Below, piece after piece: positions 45,327 to 53,696 of a DNA stretch of 64,000 nucleotides (the stretch's first letter is position 1; the number at the start of each line of letters is the position of its first letter). The position numbers and the translations under genes are program-made. This DNA comes from Methylomonas methanica. GTDB lineage: Bacteria > Pseudomonadota > Gammaproteobacteria > Methylococcales > Methylomonadaceae. The DNA lies in contig NZ_LUUG01000109.1 in the NCBI RefSeq assembly GCF_001644035.1, positions 21,765-85,764 on the forward strand, read 5' to 3'. Below the pieces are notes generated by a model. The model saw nothing but the letters and a program-made list of their open reading frames with translations, made no database searches and was not told where the DNA came from.

Positions 45327-46576
45327 GCTGACACCGCGTTGGCTGCTTCACTTTCCGCTTGCAATAGCCTTAGGTTTTCTTCCACGCCCGCCGCATGCGT
45401 CAATTCCGCCACATTCTGCTTGGTGAAAAAACCGTCGAAATTACCGAAACGTTGTACATACTCCACAATCAACGAGGAATGCTCTGACGCGCTGGAAAAT
45501 ATCTGCTTCAAACCTTCCTCGCGCGAACCGATCACATCCAGCAGAAAATCCTTGCCCCTGGCCCGGATAGCCTGTACCACATAATCGATATTGGCTAGGC
45601 CGTTAATCTCGCCGTCCGCCACTTCCAAAGCCACGTGGTGCAAGCGCGGACCATAGTTACGCACAAAACTCTCGGTCGGTGACGGCAAGCCTACCAGATG
45701 ATTAACAAAATACGGATGATTGGCGGCGGTAAACACTTTGGCCGGACTGATCCGCTCCTCGGGATAATGGATGCTTTTGGTGACGTTAGTAGACGAATTC
45801 TGATTGGCAATGTCGTAAGACCCCCAATAGTAATAGCTGGACAGCGTCAAATATTCCAATATCGCCACTTCCCGGTTCTGACTATAAACCCGGGTGGCTA
45901 AATGATCGATGGGCCGGATCAGTTTGTCCAGCCCCAATTCTTCCTGAATTTCCTTGGCATGCAGGTAACCGCGATTCACATCATCAAGGATGATGCTATT
46001 GCCCAAGGCATATACTCTGATGTCCTCCGGCGGCCGCTCCCAGTAAGCAACGATGTTATGCGTGTACGGCGACGGCTTGACGATAGCCATATTGCCCGGC
46101 AATTCCAGTTTGCGGATTTGATCCTGATTGAAGAAGCGGATTTCCCGGGCTTTTTGCTGTTCGACCACTTCATGCAAATTGCTGACCCGAAAAATCTCGC
46201 CCATATAGCGTGAATTGGGCTTGTGGGCGCCGATCGGATAAACCTCGTTCAGGCTGCGGAAGATGTCGCCCCGCCCGGGTACACGCACTTCCCGCACTAA
46301 CAAGTCCGGCGAATTCATATCGATCCGCAGCACATGGGTCCAATGGCTCTCGGACTCCAAGGTCACCAAATAGTGGTAAGGCGTCATCAACGCCAATTCG
46401 CTGACATAGGCCGCCGAACAGCCCGGCTCCACCGTCAACATCAACGCGTCGATTTCGCGGATCATTTCGGTCAGGCCGGTACGATCCCGGTTTTCCAATA
46501 ATTTGACTAGAAACTCGTCAAACCAGGGCGAATTGGCCTTATCGCCCTGCTTGGGGTGGATCAGTGAATTTATCAT
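45323..46576 (-). CDS. HPPD-like VOC-fold metalloprotein, unknown function
   Basis: A 417-residue protein I cannot assign to a named family, but whose second half reads like the catalytic half of 4-hydroxyphenylpyruvate dioxygenase and related VOC enzymes. The three iron-ligand positions appear intact: His225 in RPIDHLATRV, His314 in PRLHHVALEV, and Glu372 in SLIVEYVQRFG, in the right order and rough spacing. The first half (to about residue 210) would be the non-catalytic VOC pair. AGAGGT precedes the ATG. It lies between the alpha-E gene and the transglutaminase gene in a single operon, so it probably modifies or supplies a substrate for them. DUF1338-type oxidases are another possibility. 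Confidence 0.75.
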   Translation of the reverse strand: MINSLIHPKQGDKANSPWFDEFLVKLLENRDRTGLTEMIREIDALMLTVEPGCSAAYVSELALMTPYHYLVTLESESHWTHVLRIDMNSPDLLVREVRVPGRGDIFRSLNEVYPIGAHKPNSRYMGEIFRVSNLHEVVEQQKAREIRFFNQDQIRKLELPGNMAIVKPSPYTHNIVAYWERPPEDIRVYALGNSIILDDVNRGYLHAKEIQEELGLDKLIRPIDHLATRVYSQNREVAILEYLTLSSYYYWGSYDIANQNSSTNVTKSIHYPEERISPAKVFTAANHPYFVNHLVGLPSPTESFVRNYGPRLHHVALEVADGEINGLANIDYVVQAIRARGKDFLLDVIGSREEGLKQIFSSASEHSSLIVEYVQRFGNFDGFFTKQNVAELTHAAGVEENLRLLQAESEAANAVSA

Positions 46577-46676
46577 TCGTTTACCTCTAACTCTATTTGT
46601 CCGTTAGGCTGAATCGCCAAAAAGTCCTTTAAACCGTCGGCAAATCAAATATTTCCGACACGGTTCAATCATATAT

Positions 46677-47621
46677 TTATTCCGGCCCGTTTAAAAAAGC
46701 CCGCTGAATTTCGGCGCCAAGCGCGTTGTTGCGCAAAATGAAATCCTGCAAAAATTCATGCAAGCCCATACTAAAAATGTCGGCCATCCGCCCGTAATGC
46801 AGCCGCGCATGATTTTCACCGGCCAGCCGCAGACACTCCATGCCCCGCTGCCGACACAACTGTTCCAAAATAGGCGCCAATTCGTCGTAACAGGCGTGCA
46901 AGGAACGCGGCATATCGTCGCGTATTACCAGCAACTCCGCCACTTTCCAGGGCTCGATAGTATCCCGAAATACTTTTTGGTAGGCCTCGAATGCCGACAC
47001 TGAACGCAGCAAGGAACTCCATTCGTAATAGTCGACCTGGGCCTCTTGAGCATCTACGACCGGCAACAGCAACTGATACTTGGCGTCTAAGAGGCGTGCA
47101 GTGTTGTCGGCCCGCTCCACAAAGCTACCCAAACGCACAAATTTGTAACTGTCATCGCGTAACATTGTTCCGAAGGTAACACCGCGAAACAAGTGCGAGC
47201 GGGATTTGACCCAGTCGCAAAACTCGCAAATATCGGCTTCGTTCAAACCCTGGCGAATGCGCTGCCTGAGCTCCAACCACAAGGCGTTGACCGTCTCCCA
47301 CATTTCCGATGACATCGCCACCCTTACCGCCCGCGCATTCTCCCGCGCAGAGTTCAACGCGCTGACGATGCTGGATGGATTGCGTTCATCCAGGGCCATA
47401 AAGCGAATCACATTAACGGCGGTATAACCGGAATAGTTTTTCTCGAAAGCCTCGATATCATCGGCAATCTGCACCGGCGGTTTCCAGCGCGCCGTTTCGT
47501 CGTAGGCGCTATTGGCGACCAATGACATCCGATAAGTCACATCCAGCACCCGGGCCATGTTCTCGGCACGCTCGATATAACGCGCCATCCAATACAGATG
47601 ATCAGCGGTACGGCTCAGCAT
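46677..47621 (-). CDS. Alpha-E domain protein (DUF403)
   Basis: A 314-residue all-helical protein. MLSRTADHLYWMARYIERAE is the unmistakable start of the alpha-E family, followed by conserved helices such as MALDERNPSSIVSALNSA and FVRLGSFVERADNTARLLD. These proteins always accompany circularly permuted ATP-grasp proteins; the role is unknown, possibly as a structural partner. The ATG at 47621 overlaps the upstream gene's end and has GGAG upstream. A longer reading to 47645 adds eight atypical residues. A 100-base gap follows before the HPPD-like gene. Confidence 0.93.
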   Translation of the reverse strand: MLSRTADHLYWMARYIERAENMARVLDVTYRMSLVANSAYDETARWKPPVQIADDIEAFEKNYSGYTAVNVIRFMALDERNPSSIVSALNSARENARAVRVAMSSEMWETVNALWLELRQRIRQGLNEADICEFCDWVKSRSHLFRGVTFGTMLRDDSYKFVRLGSFVERADNTARLLDAKYQLLLPVVDAQEAQVDYYEWSSLLRSVSAFEAYQKVFRDTIEPWKVAELLVIRDDMPRSLHACYDELAPILEQLCRQRGMECLRLAGENHARLHYGRMADIFSMGLHEFLQDFILRNNALGAEIQRAFLNGPE

Positions 47622-49042
47622 GGTGCGTCTCCAGTCAATACCCAAGTGTCCTTAGTGCCGCCGCCTTGCGAGGAATTGACTACCAACGAACCTTCCCGCA
47701 TCGCCACCCGGCACAAGCCGCCCGGTACCAGTGTCGTGGACTTGCCAGACAACACAAAGGGCCGCAAATCCACATGGCGCGGCGCCACGCCTTGTTCGAC
47801 TAAAGTCGGGCAAGTCGATAAAGCCAAGGTAGGCTGAGCGATGTAGTTGTCAGGCTCGGCCAAAATCCGCGCACGAAACTCCTCTATCTGCTGTTTGGAT
47901 GAAGTCGGGCCAACCAACATGCCATAACCGCCGGACCCCTGCACCTCCTTAACCACCAGTTCCTCCAGATGCTCTAGTACATATTTCAAATCGTCAGAGT
48001 TTTCCAGCTTGTACGTGGGCACATTGGACAGGATAGGTTCCTCGCCCAGATAAAAACGCACCATGTCGGGCACATAGGTGTAGGTGGCTTTGTCATCCGC
48101 CACCCCGGTGCCAATCGCATTGGCCAGCGTTACGCCACCATTGCGATACACCGAAACCAAGCCCGGCACGCCCAACATCGAATCTTCCCGGAAAGACAAA
48201 GGATCGAGGAAATCGTCGTCGATGCGCCGATAAATCACATCAATGCGCTTTGGGCCTTCGGTGGTGCGCATGAACACCGCATTATCTTTACAGAACAAAT
48301 CCTGGCCTTCCACCAATTCAATACCCATTTGTTGTGCCAGAAACGCGTGCTCGAAATACGCGCTGTTATAGGCGCCTGGGGTCAACAACACCACAGTCGG
48401 GTCGTAAACACCCGGTTGCGCTACCGCACGCAGATTATTCAACAACACCTGCGGGTAATGTTCGACCGGCGCTACCGCGTAGCGGCGAAACAGTTCCGGG
48501 AACAGACGCATCATCATCTTGCGGTCTTCCAGCATATAGGAGACACCGGACGGCGTGCGCAGATTGTCTTCCAGCACATAAAACTCATTCTCGGCGGTAC
48601 GCACAATATCGACGCCGGCGATATGCGCGTAAATACCACCCGGCACGTCCACGCCCTGCATTTCCGGCCGATACATCTCGTTTTCCAGAATACTGGCCGG
48701 AACGATCCCGGCCTTGATGATTTCCTGATCGTGATACAGGTCGTTCAAAAACGCATTCAGCGCCGTGACCCGCTGAATCACGCCCGCCGACAATACCCGC
48801 CATTCCGTCGCGGCCAGAATGCGCGGCACGACATCAAACGGAATCAGCCGCTCGGCGCCGGCCTCGTCGCCGTAGACATTGAAAGTGATTCCCACCCGCC
48901 GGAACAGCATTTCCGCCTCGCGGGATTTTTGCATCAACTGGGCGTGATCGGTACCGCTCAGCCACTCCGCGAACGGTTGATACAGGCGCCGTACGCTGCC
49001 GGTTGAGGTACGCATTTCATCGAAAAAAGTATTTATGTTCAT
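47615..49042 (-). CDS. Circularly permuted type 2 ATP-grasp protein
   Basis: A 475-residue predicted amide-bond-forming ligase. Key segments are GGIYAHIAGVDIVR, FYVLEDNLRTPSGVSYMLED (ATP/metal region), DVIYRRIDDDFLDPL, ANAIGTGVADDK and the nucleotide-binding KEVQGSGGYGMLVGP. The family (DUF404/DUF407) is predicted to make peptide-like products, with alpha-E and transglutaminase partners. AAGG lies six bases before the ATG at 49042, which I prefer to the ATG at 49048. It is the first gene of the operon that continues through alpha-E, HPPD-like and transglutaminase genes. Confidence 0.93.
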   Translation of the reverse strand: MNINTFFDEMRTSTGSVRRLYQPFAEWLSGTDHAQLMQKSREAEMLFRRVGITFNVYGDEAGAERLIPFDVVPRILAATEWRVLSAGVIQRVTALNAFLNDLYHDQEIIKAGIVPASILENEMYRPEMQGVDVPGGIYAHIAGVDIVRTAENEFYVLEDNLRTPSGVSYMLEDRKMMMRLFPELFRRYAVAPVEHYPQVLLNNLRAVAQPGVYDPTVVLLTPGAYNSAYFEHAFLAQQMGIELVEGQDLFCKDNAVFMRTTEGPKRIDVIYRRIDDDFLDPLSFREDSMLGVPGLVSVYRNGGVTLANAIGTGVADDKATYTYVPDMVRFYLGEEPILSNVPTYKLENSDDLKYVLEHLEELVVKEVQGSGGYGMLVGPTSSKQQIEEFRARILAEPDNYIAQPTLALSTCPTLVEQGVAPRHVDLRPFVLSGKSTTLVPGGLCRVAMREGSLVVNSSQGGGTKDTWVLTGDAPC

Positions 49043-49263
49043 GACCATCCTTCAGCAATCCACATGCCAATCTAATTAATGTCTATTTATCAAAAAGTTA
49101 AATCGCCGCTTGGCCGCCCAAATTAGATTACGCACCACATCAGTGCAACACTCGCCGACAAGTGCCCTGAAAACGAACAAAGCGGCTAAAAGCCGATTGT
49201 CATTTCCGTGCGCTTTGATTATTGTTGCCGGCCTCAATCAGCAATTGCGGCGAGGCCAGACTG

Positions 49264-50148
49264 ATGCATACAGCTTTTTTCACCAACTTCGGCGAAGTGC
49301 TATTCGACAATTTTCCGGACGGTAGCCGGATACTGGGCGGCGCACCATTTAACGTCGCCTGGCATCTGCAAGCTTTGGGCCGGCAAGCCCTGTTTATCAG
49401 CCGGGTGGGAGAAGATGAAGCCGGCCGCGAGATCCTCGCGGCCATGCAAAGTGTCGGAATGACTCGATCCGCCATGCAAATCGACGCTGCTCACCCGACC
49501 GGCAGCGTAGCCGTCAGCATAACAGATGGGCAGCCCAGCTATCGCATTCTCGACCAACAAGCTTACGACTACATCAATGCGGAGGCATTGCAGCACCAGC
49601 CCCCGCAGAGCTTGCTCTATCACGGCAGCCTGGCCTTACGAAACCCGGTCTCCAGGCAAACCTTGCTCGATTTAAAACATTCCTGGCGCGGCCCGATATT
49701 TCTGGATGTGAATCTGCGCGCGCCCTGGTGGCAAGCGGATGAGATCTTGGGATGGGTCGCCGGCGCAGATTGGTTGAAATTGAACGACGAGGAGTTGGAA
49801 TTGCTGCTGCCCGGCGAGCAGAGCATAAGCAACAAGATGCACTTATTGCAGCAGACTTATCATTTAAGCGGCGTGGTCGTTACCCGCGGTAGACAAGGCG
49901 CGCTGGCGCTGGACTCGTCGGGGGAATTATTCAGCATCGCCCCCGACGGCAACATCGACATAGTCGATACCGTCGGCGCCGGCGACGCGTTTGCAGCGGT
50001 TTTGTTATTGGGGATTGCCGAGAACTGGCCTATGGCTCAGACGCTAAAGCGGGCGCAGGATTTTGCGTCGGCGCTGGTGGGTCGGCGCGGCGCTACCGTC
50101 ACCGACCCGGCGTTCTATCAAGGATTTATTGAAGCGTGGAGACAGTAG
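49264..50148 (+). CDS. PfkB family sugar kinase, fructokinase-like
   Basis: A 294-residue ribokinase-fold kinase. The substrate region GGAPFNVAWHLQALG near the N-terminus fits fructokinase-type members, and DTVGAGDAFAAVLLLG carries the catalytic Asp241. VVVTRGRQGALAL is the typical pre-catalytic strand. I chose the ATG at 49264 (GAGG upstream) over a TTG at 49222. It stands alone, divergent from the ATP-grasp operon, with no sucrose genes alongside. Fructose is the likely substrate, but adenosine or other sugars cannot be excluded. Its stop codon lies inside a dispersed palindrome. Confidence 0.88.
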   Translation: MHTAFFTNFGEVLFDNFPDGSRILGGAPFNVAWHLQALGRQALFISRVGEDEAGREILAAMQSVGMTRSAMQIDAAHPTGSVAVSITDGQPSYRILDQQAYDYINAEALQHQPPQSLLYHGSLALRNPVSRQTLLDLKHSWRGPIFLDVNLRAPWWQADEILGWVAGADWLKLNDEELELLLPGEQSISNKMHLLQQTYHLSGVVVTRGRQGALALDSSGELFSIAPDGNIDIVDTVGAGDAFAAVLLLGIAENWPMAQTLKRAQDFASALVGRRGATVTDPAFYQGFIEAWRQ

Positions 50149-50171
50149 AGACGCACATCTTGCATCTCTAC
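50145..50171. repeat. GTAGAGACGC palindrome, copy 1
   Basis: Imperfect palindrome GTAGAGACGCA/TTGCATCTCTAC with loop CATC. It includes the stop codon of the kinase gene (TAG at 50146-50148) and lies just before the end of the convergent membrane protein gene. It matches the copy at 63467-63496 with one or two changes. Confidence 0.8.
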
Positions 50172-50179
50172 CGCAGCCA

Positions 50180-50914
50180 TCAAGACTGCTGCCTGGCCGG
50201 AATACCGTCTGACCAATCACCGGATTGGGCGGAGAAAAACTTTTTAAATTGCGGCATGAAGCTGGCGGTGATCGGAATCGAATAAAAACAATACATAGCG
50301 GCCGCTTCACCGGTACTAATCCCGAACAACCATTGGGGCATAAACAAAGTCATCAGCGCTCCGAAGCAATGGTAGATGCCGATCCGCCAATTATTTTTCC
50401 AGACAAACGCACTAAAGGCCAACGCAAACAGCGAACCATGGGTAACCAGGAGGCCAAAAGCGCTGGAGATCGCATAGCCTATATGATAGATCCCCATGAA
50501 CAGACAGGAATTCATCCGGCCAATGAAATTGGGGTCAATGTCAAACATCTGCCAGTCGTTCGGCAAGCGAGTCAGTATCAAAAACAAGCTGCTCAGCGAA
50601 CTGCCAACAAGAAAGGCCTTCCTCAAGGCTTTGGGATCAGACGAATAGGTCGCCAGAGCCGGCATGATCGCAAACGCTTGCAGGCTAATATGCATCGAAG
50701 ACAGCTCGCTTAAAAAAAGGTTGGCGCCATAACCGCATTGATCTGCCACCGGATACGCGAAAAACTGAATGAACTCCATCAAGGAAAAATGGAAGATGGC
50801 ATAGGCGCGGGCTAGTCTGACCCAAAAAGTCTCGTCTTTATCCAGAAAAGTCACACTCGCTGCGACCAAGCCCGCGACGCCCAATCCCAGCGACATATTG
50901 GCACTAAAACACAT
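50180..50914 (-). CDS. Polytopic membrane protein, unknown function
   Basis: A 244-residue protein with about six to seven membrane segments. It begins MCFSANMSLGLGVAGLVAA, a start style seen in a widespread group of uncharacterised small membrane proteins. Conserved-looking polar residues lie in membrane-near positions: HFSLMEFIQFFAYPV, GIYHIGYAISS and WRIGIYHCFGAL. I do not know a function. It is convergent with the kinase gene and separated from the efflux operon by a 167-base gap in which I see no gene. Confidence 0.7.
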   Translation of the reverse strand: MCFSANMSLGLGVAGLVAASVTFLDKDETFWVRLARAYAIFHFSLMEFIQFFAYPVADQCGYGANLFLSELSSMHISLQAFAIMPALATYSSDPKALRKAFLVGSSLSSLFLILTRLPNDWQMFDIDPNFIGRMNSCLFMGIYHIGYAISSAFGLLVTHGSLFALAFSAFVWKNNWRIGIYHCFGALMTLFMPQWLFGISTGEAAAMYCFYSIPITASFMPQFKKFFSAQSGDWSDGIPARQQS

Positions 50915-51081
50915 AGTTAATCCGTAATTAAAATGTTTAGAATCGGCGTGCGCCTTGCCGCAGTCGCCGGTTTGGTTTATTGATTTCGGCCATTTTTGCC
51001 GGAAGGCAAAGATACACGTAGCGGCGTTTTATTGCAGCAATTTTGTGGGAATTCACGGATCGCCGCTTGGAAAAAGCTACT

Positions 51082-52254
51082 TTAGCGCAGCCGATTGGCT
51101 AACACGATGCCCTCGATCAACTGTTCAGCACCTTCCAGCTCCCGGTCATAAATGTCGGTATGATAAGCCTCACCGTTCAACACCACCTTGGGCGCCGTCA
51201 CCGAAACATCCGTGTTCGCTATTTTGATACGGGTTAATGTCGAGAGTCCGGGTTGCAAAGGATTGGCCTTGAGTTCCGTGGCATCCAACGCGACGCGTAC
51301 CTGCATACGTTCGGCGATATGAATGAAGTTACCGGTGGCATTATCGGTCGGCAACAGCGCAAAGATACTGCCGGTACCCGGATTAATGCCTTGTACCCGG
51401 CCGTGATAAACCCGGTCATCACCATACGCGGCGACGCGAATTTCCGCCGCCAGCCCCGGCCTAACCCCGGCGATCTGGCTTTCCAGAAAGTTGGCTTCTA
51501 TCCACAGATCATCCAGCGGCACGATAGCCAGCAACGGCGCGCCGGCTTTTAGAGTATCGCCCACTTCAACCTTGCGCTTGGCCACACAACCCGACACCGG
51601 TGCCACCAGATTACGCCGCTGATAGTCCAGATAAGCCTGACGCAAACGGCTCTTGGATTTTTCCACGGCGGGATGATTATCGATGCCGGAATCCAGCAAT
51701 TGCGCATCGACACCGCTTTGTTCGGCGCGAATTTCTTTAATCGCCGCGTCCAGCTCGCGGATTTTGTCCTGCGCGGTTTGCAGTTGCTGGTCGGAAACCG
51801 CACCATCCTTCGCCGCCGCTTTAAAGCGCGCCAGGTCGTGATTGACTTGTTCCAATACGACTTGCTTGGCTAACACCCGCTGCTTCAAGGTCTCGGATTT
51901 GGCACGTAGACTGACAATATTCCGCACTGCTTCCGCCAATTCGGCTTGCGTTTGCTGCAAGGCAATGCCGGCATGCACACCATCCAGCCGCACCAATAAC
52001 TGGCCTTTTTCCACACACAGCGTGTTTTCGGCCAACACTTCCACCACGGTGCCGTCAGTCTGCGTTTTCAGCGTAATTAAATGCCCGGCCACGAACGCGT
52101 CGTCGGTGGCGATCCAGTCGCGATGCACCAGCCACCAATAAGCCAGATAAGCCAAGCCGGCCAGCAATAACGCCAAGGTGACGCCTTGCAAGCGGCGCTG
52201 GCGTTGGCGCAGAATTTCCCGGGGACGAATTTTTTTTTGCATGCTTAAGGTCAT
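51082..52254 (-). CDS. HlyD/EmrA family membrane-fusion protein
   Basis: A 390-residue periplasmic adaptor. One N-terminal membrane segment (about residues 25-45) is followed by a biotinyl-lipoyl-like half (GTVVEVLAENTLCVEKGQ), a long helical hairpin, the second lipoyl half (NLVAPVSGCVAKRKVEVGDT) and a beta-barrel part (LWIEANFLESQIAGVRPG). It would link an MFS pump in the inner membrane to an outer-membrane channel. The start overlaps the NodT-like gene by four bases; the whole set lies in one operon with the pump gene. Confidence 0.92.
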   Translation of the reverse strand: MTLSMQKKIRPREILRQRQRRLQGVTLALLLAGLAYLAYWWLVHRDWIATDDAFVAGHLITLKTQTDGTVVEVLAENTLCVEKGQLLVRLDGVHAGIALQQTQAELAEAVRNIVSLRAKSETLKQRVLAKQVVLEQVNHDLARFKAAAKDGAVSDQQLQTAQDKIRELDAAIKEIRAEQSGVDAQLLDSGIDNHPAVEKSKSRLRQAYLDYQRRNLVAPVSGCVAKRKVEVGDTLKAGAPLLAIVPLDDLWIEANFLESQIAGVRPGLAAEIRVAAYGDDRVYHGRVQGINPGTGSIFALLPTDNATGNFIHIAERMQVRVALDATELKANPLQPGLSTLTRIKIANTDVSVTAPKVVLNGEAYHTDIYDRELEGAEQLIEGIVLANRLR

Positions 52255-53696
52255 TGCTTTGCGGGTTTAGCGTCGCTGTAGCCACCGCCCAGCGCCTTGA
52301 TGATATTGATCCGAGCTTTGTGCTGTTCGCCAACCAGAGCGGCCAAACGAAACTGTTGCTGATAGACTTCCAGCTTGGCCAGACTCGGCGCGGCGCGATC
52401 GGACAAGCCGTGACTATGTAAACTGTCAGCCAGCTTTTCGACGGCTAATGCGTCGGCCAAACTTTGCCGCTGTGCCACCAATCGCGCATCAAGCTCACGC
52501 CAGCGGCTCAGCGCATCGGCTACTTCCTGTACCGCATGCACCAAGCTGCGGTTATAGCGCTCGACCGCCGCATCATAAGCAGCTTGCTGATATTCCAGAT
52601 TGGCGCGCAAGCGGCCGCCCTCGAAAATCGGAAACTCGATGGAAGGCCCGACCGCATATGCCAGGCTGGAACCCTGCAACAACACATCGCTCAAACTGAC
52701 GCTATGCAGACCGGTGAAGGCCACTAGATTGACGTCCGGATAAAACGCCGTCTCGGCCACCTTGATTTCCTCGGCCGCTGCCTCGGCATGCAGCCGCGCC
52801 GCGCTAATATCCGGACGATGCGCCAACAAATGCAAAGGCAAATCAACCGGCAGTGTTAACGCTTGCTCAACCTGATCTTGTTCGATGACGATGGCTGAGC
52901 CCCAATCCACACCCTTCCCGGCCAGCGCCGCCAACAGGTTTTTATTCAATTCCACATCGCTATGCGCCGCAGCCAAACCTTGCTCGGCGTTAGCAAGGGC
53001 TATTCGGGCCTGCAATATTGGTGCGTCGGTGGCCAAACCGGTCGCCAGACGCGTTTGTTCGAACCTCAACAACGCTTGGCGCTCGGCGACGATACGCGCG
53101 GCGATGTCCTGCTTTTCGCTGGCGGCCAGCAACTCGAAATAAGCCTTGGCCACGGTAGCCGCCAACAATAGCCGCGCATCGGCCAGTTCAGCCGCGACCG
53201 CCAGCGACCGACCGACCGCGCTTTGCAAGGCCGCCGCGTCGCGCCCCCAAAAGTCCAGGTGGTAACGCAAGATCAAGGGATTAATCAGCATGTGCCGAAA
53301 GTTTTCCCCGGCCAGTTTGGCTTGCACGCTATTTGCCGAGAAGCGTTGCGCCGAGAAGCTGACATTGGCGTCAATGGTCGGATACAACTCGGCGGCCTGC
53401 GCATCGACCATCGCCTGCGACTGCCGCAACCTTGCTGCGGTGGCCTTGAAATCCGGATTGTCAGCGAGTGCGGTGGTTATCAAGCGCTGCAATTCCGGGC
53501 TGGCGAACCCCGTCCACCAAGTCTGTGACGGCCAAGCATCACTGCTTGCGAAACTGCCACGTGCGGCAGCGACGGTGTTTGTCATTTCTGGCATTTGTAA
53601 CAGACTGGCGCGTGTACTCTCTTCATCGCCGAACCGGGCGCAGCCCGCCGAAAAGTCCACCACAAAAGCCAGCGCAATTAGTCGACAAGCGGACAT
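52251..53696 (-). CDS. NodT-type outer-membrane efflux lipoprotein
   Basis: A 481-residue TolC-like channel protein of the RND/NodT lipoprotein group. The lipobox is SAGC (residues 16-19, FSAGCARF). Two OEP repeats follow, with the characteristic FELLAASEKQDIAARIVAER, LPLHLLAHRPDISAARLHAEA and FEGGRLRANLEYQQAAYD. It forms the exit duct for the pump encoded just upstream, whose last base overlaps its first. Substrate range cannot be told from sequence. Confidence 0.93.
   Translation of the reverse strand: MSACRLIALAFVVDFSAGCARFGDEESTRASLLQMPEMTNTVAAARGSFASSDAWPSQTWWTGFASPELQRLITTALADNPDFKATAARLRQSQAMVDAQAAELYPTIDANVSFSAQRFSANSVQAKLAGENFRHMLINPLILRYHLDFWGRDAAALQSAVGRSLAVAAELADARLLLAATVAKAYFELLAASEKQDIAARIVAERQALLRFEQTRLATGLATDAPILQARIALANAEQGLAAAHSDVELNKNLLAALAGKGVDWGSAIVIEQDQVEQALTLPVDLPLHLLAHRPDISAARLHAEAAAEEIKVAETAFYPDVNLVAFTGLHSVSLSDVLLQGSSLAYAVGPSIEFPIFEGGRLRANLEYQQAAYDAAVERYNRSLVHAVQEVADALSRWRELDARLVAQRQSLADALAVEKLADSLHSHGLSDRAAPSLAKLEVYQQQFRLAALVGEQHKARINIIKALGGGYSDAKPAKQ

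Noticed and set aside
48329..49006. A 225-codon plus-strand open frame opposite the ATP-grasp gene
   Set aside because: Low-complexity His/Arg/Gln-rich translation and full overlap with a clearly conserved gene on the other strand; a shadow frame of GC-rich coding DNA.
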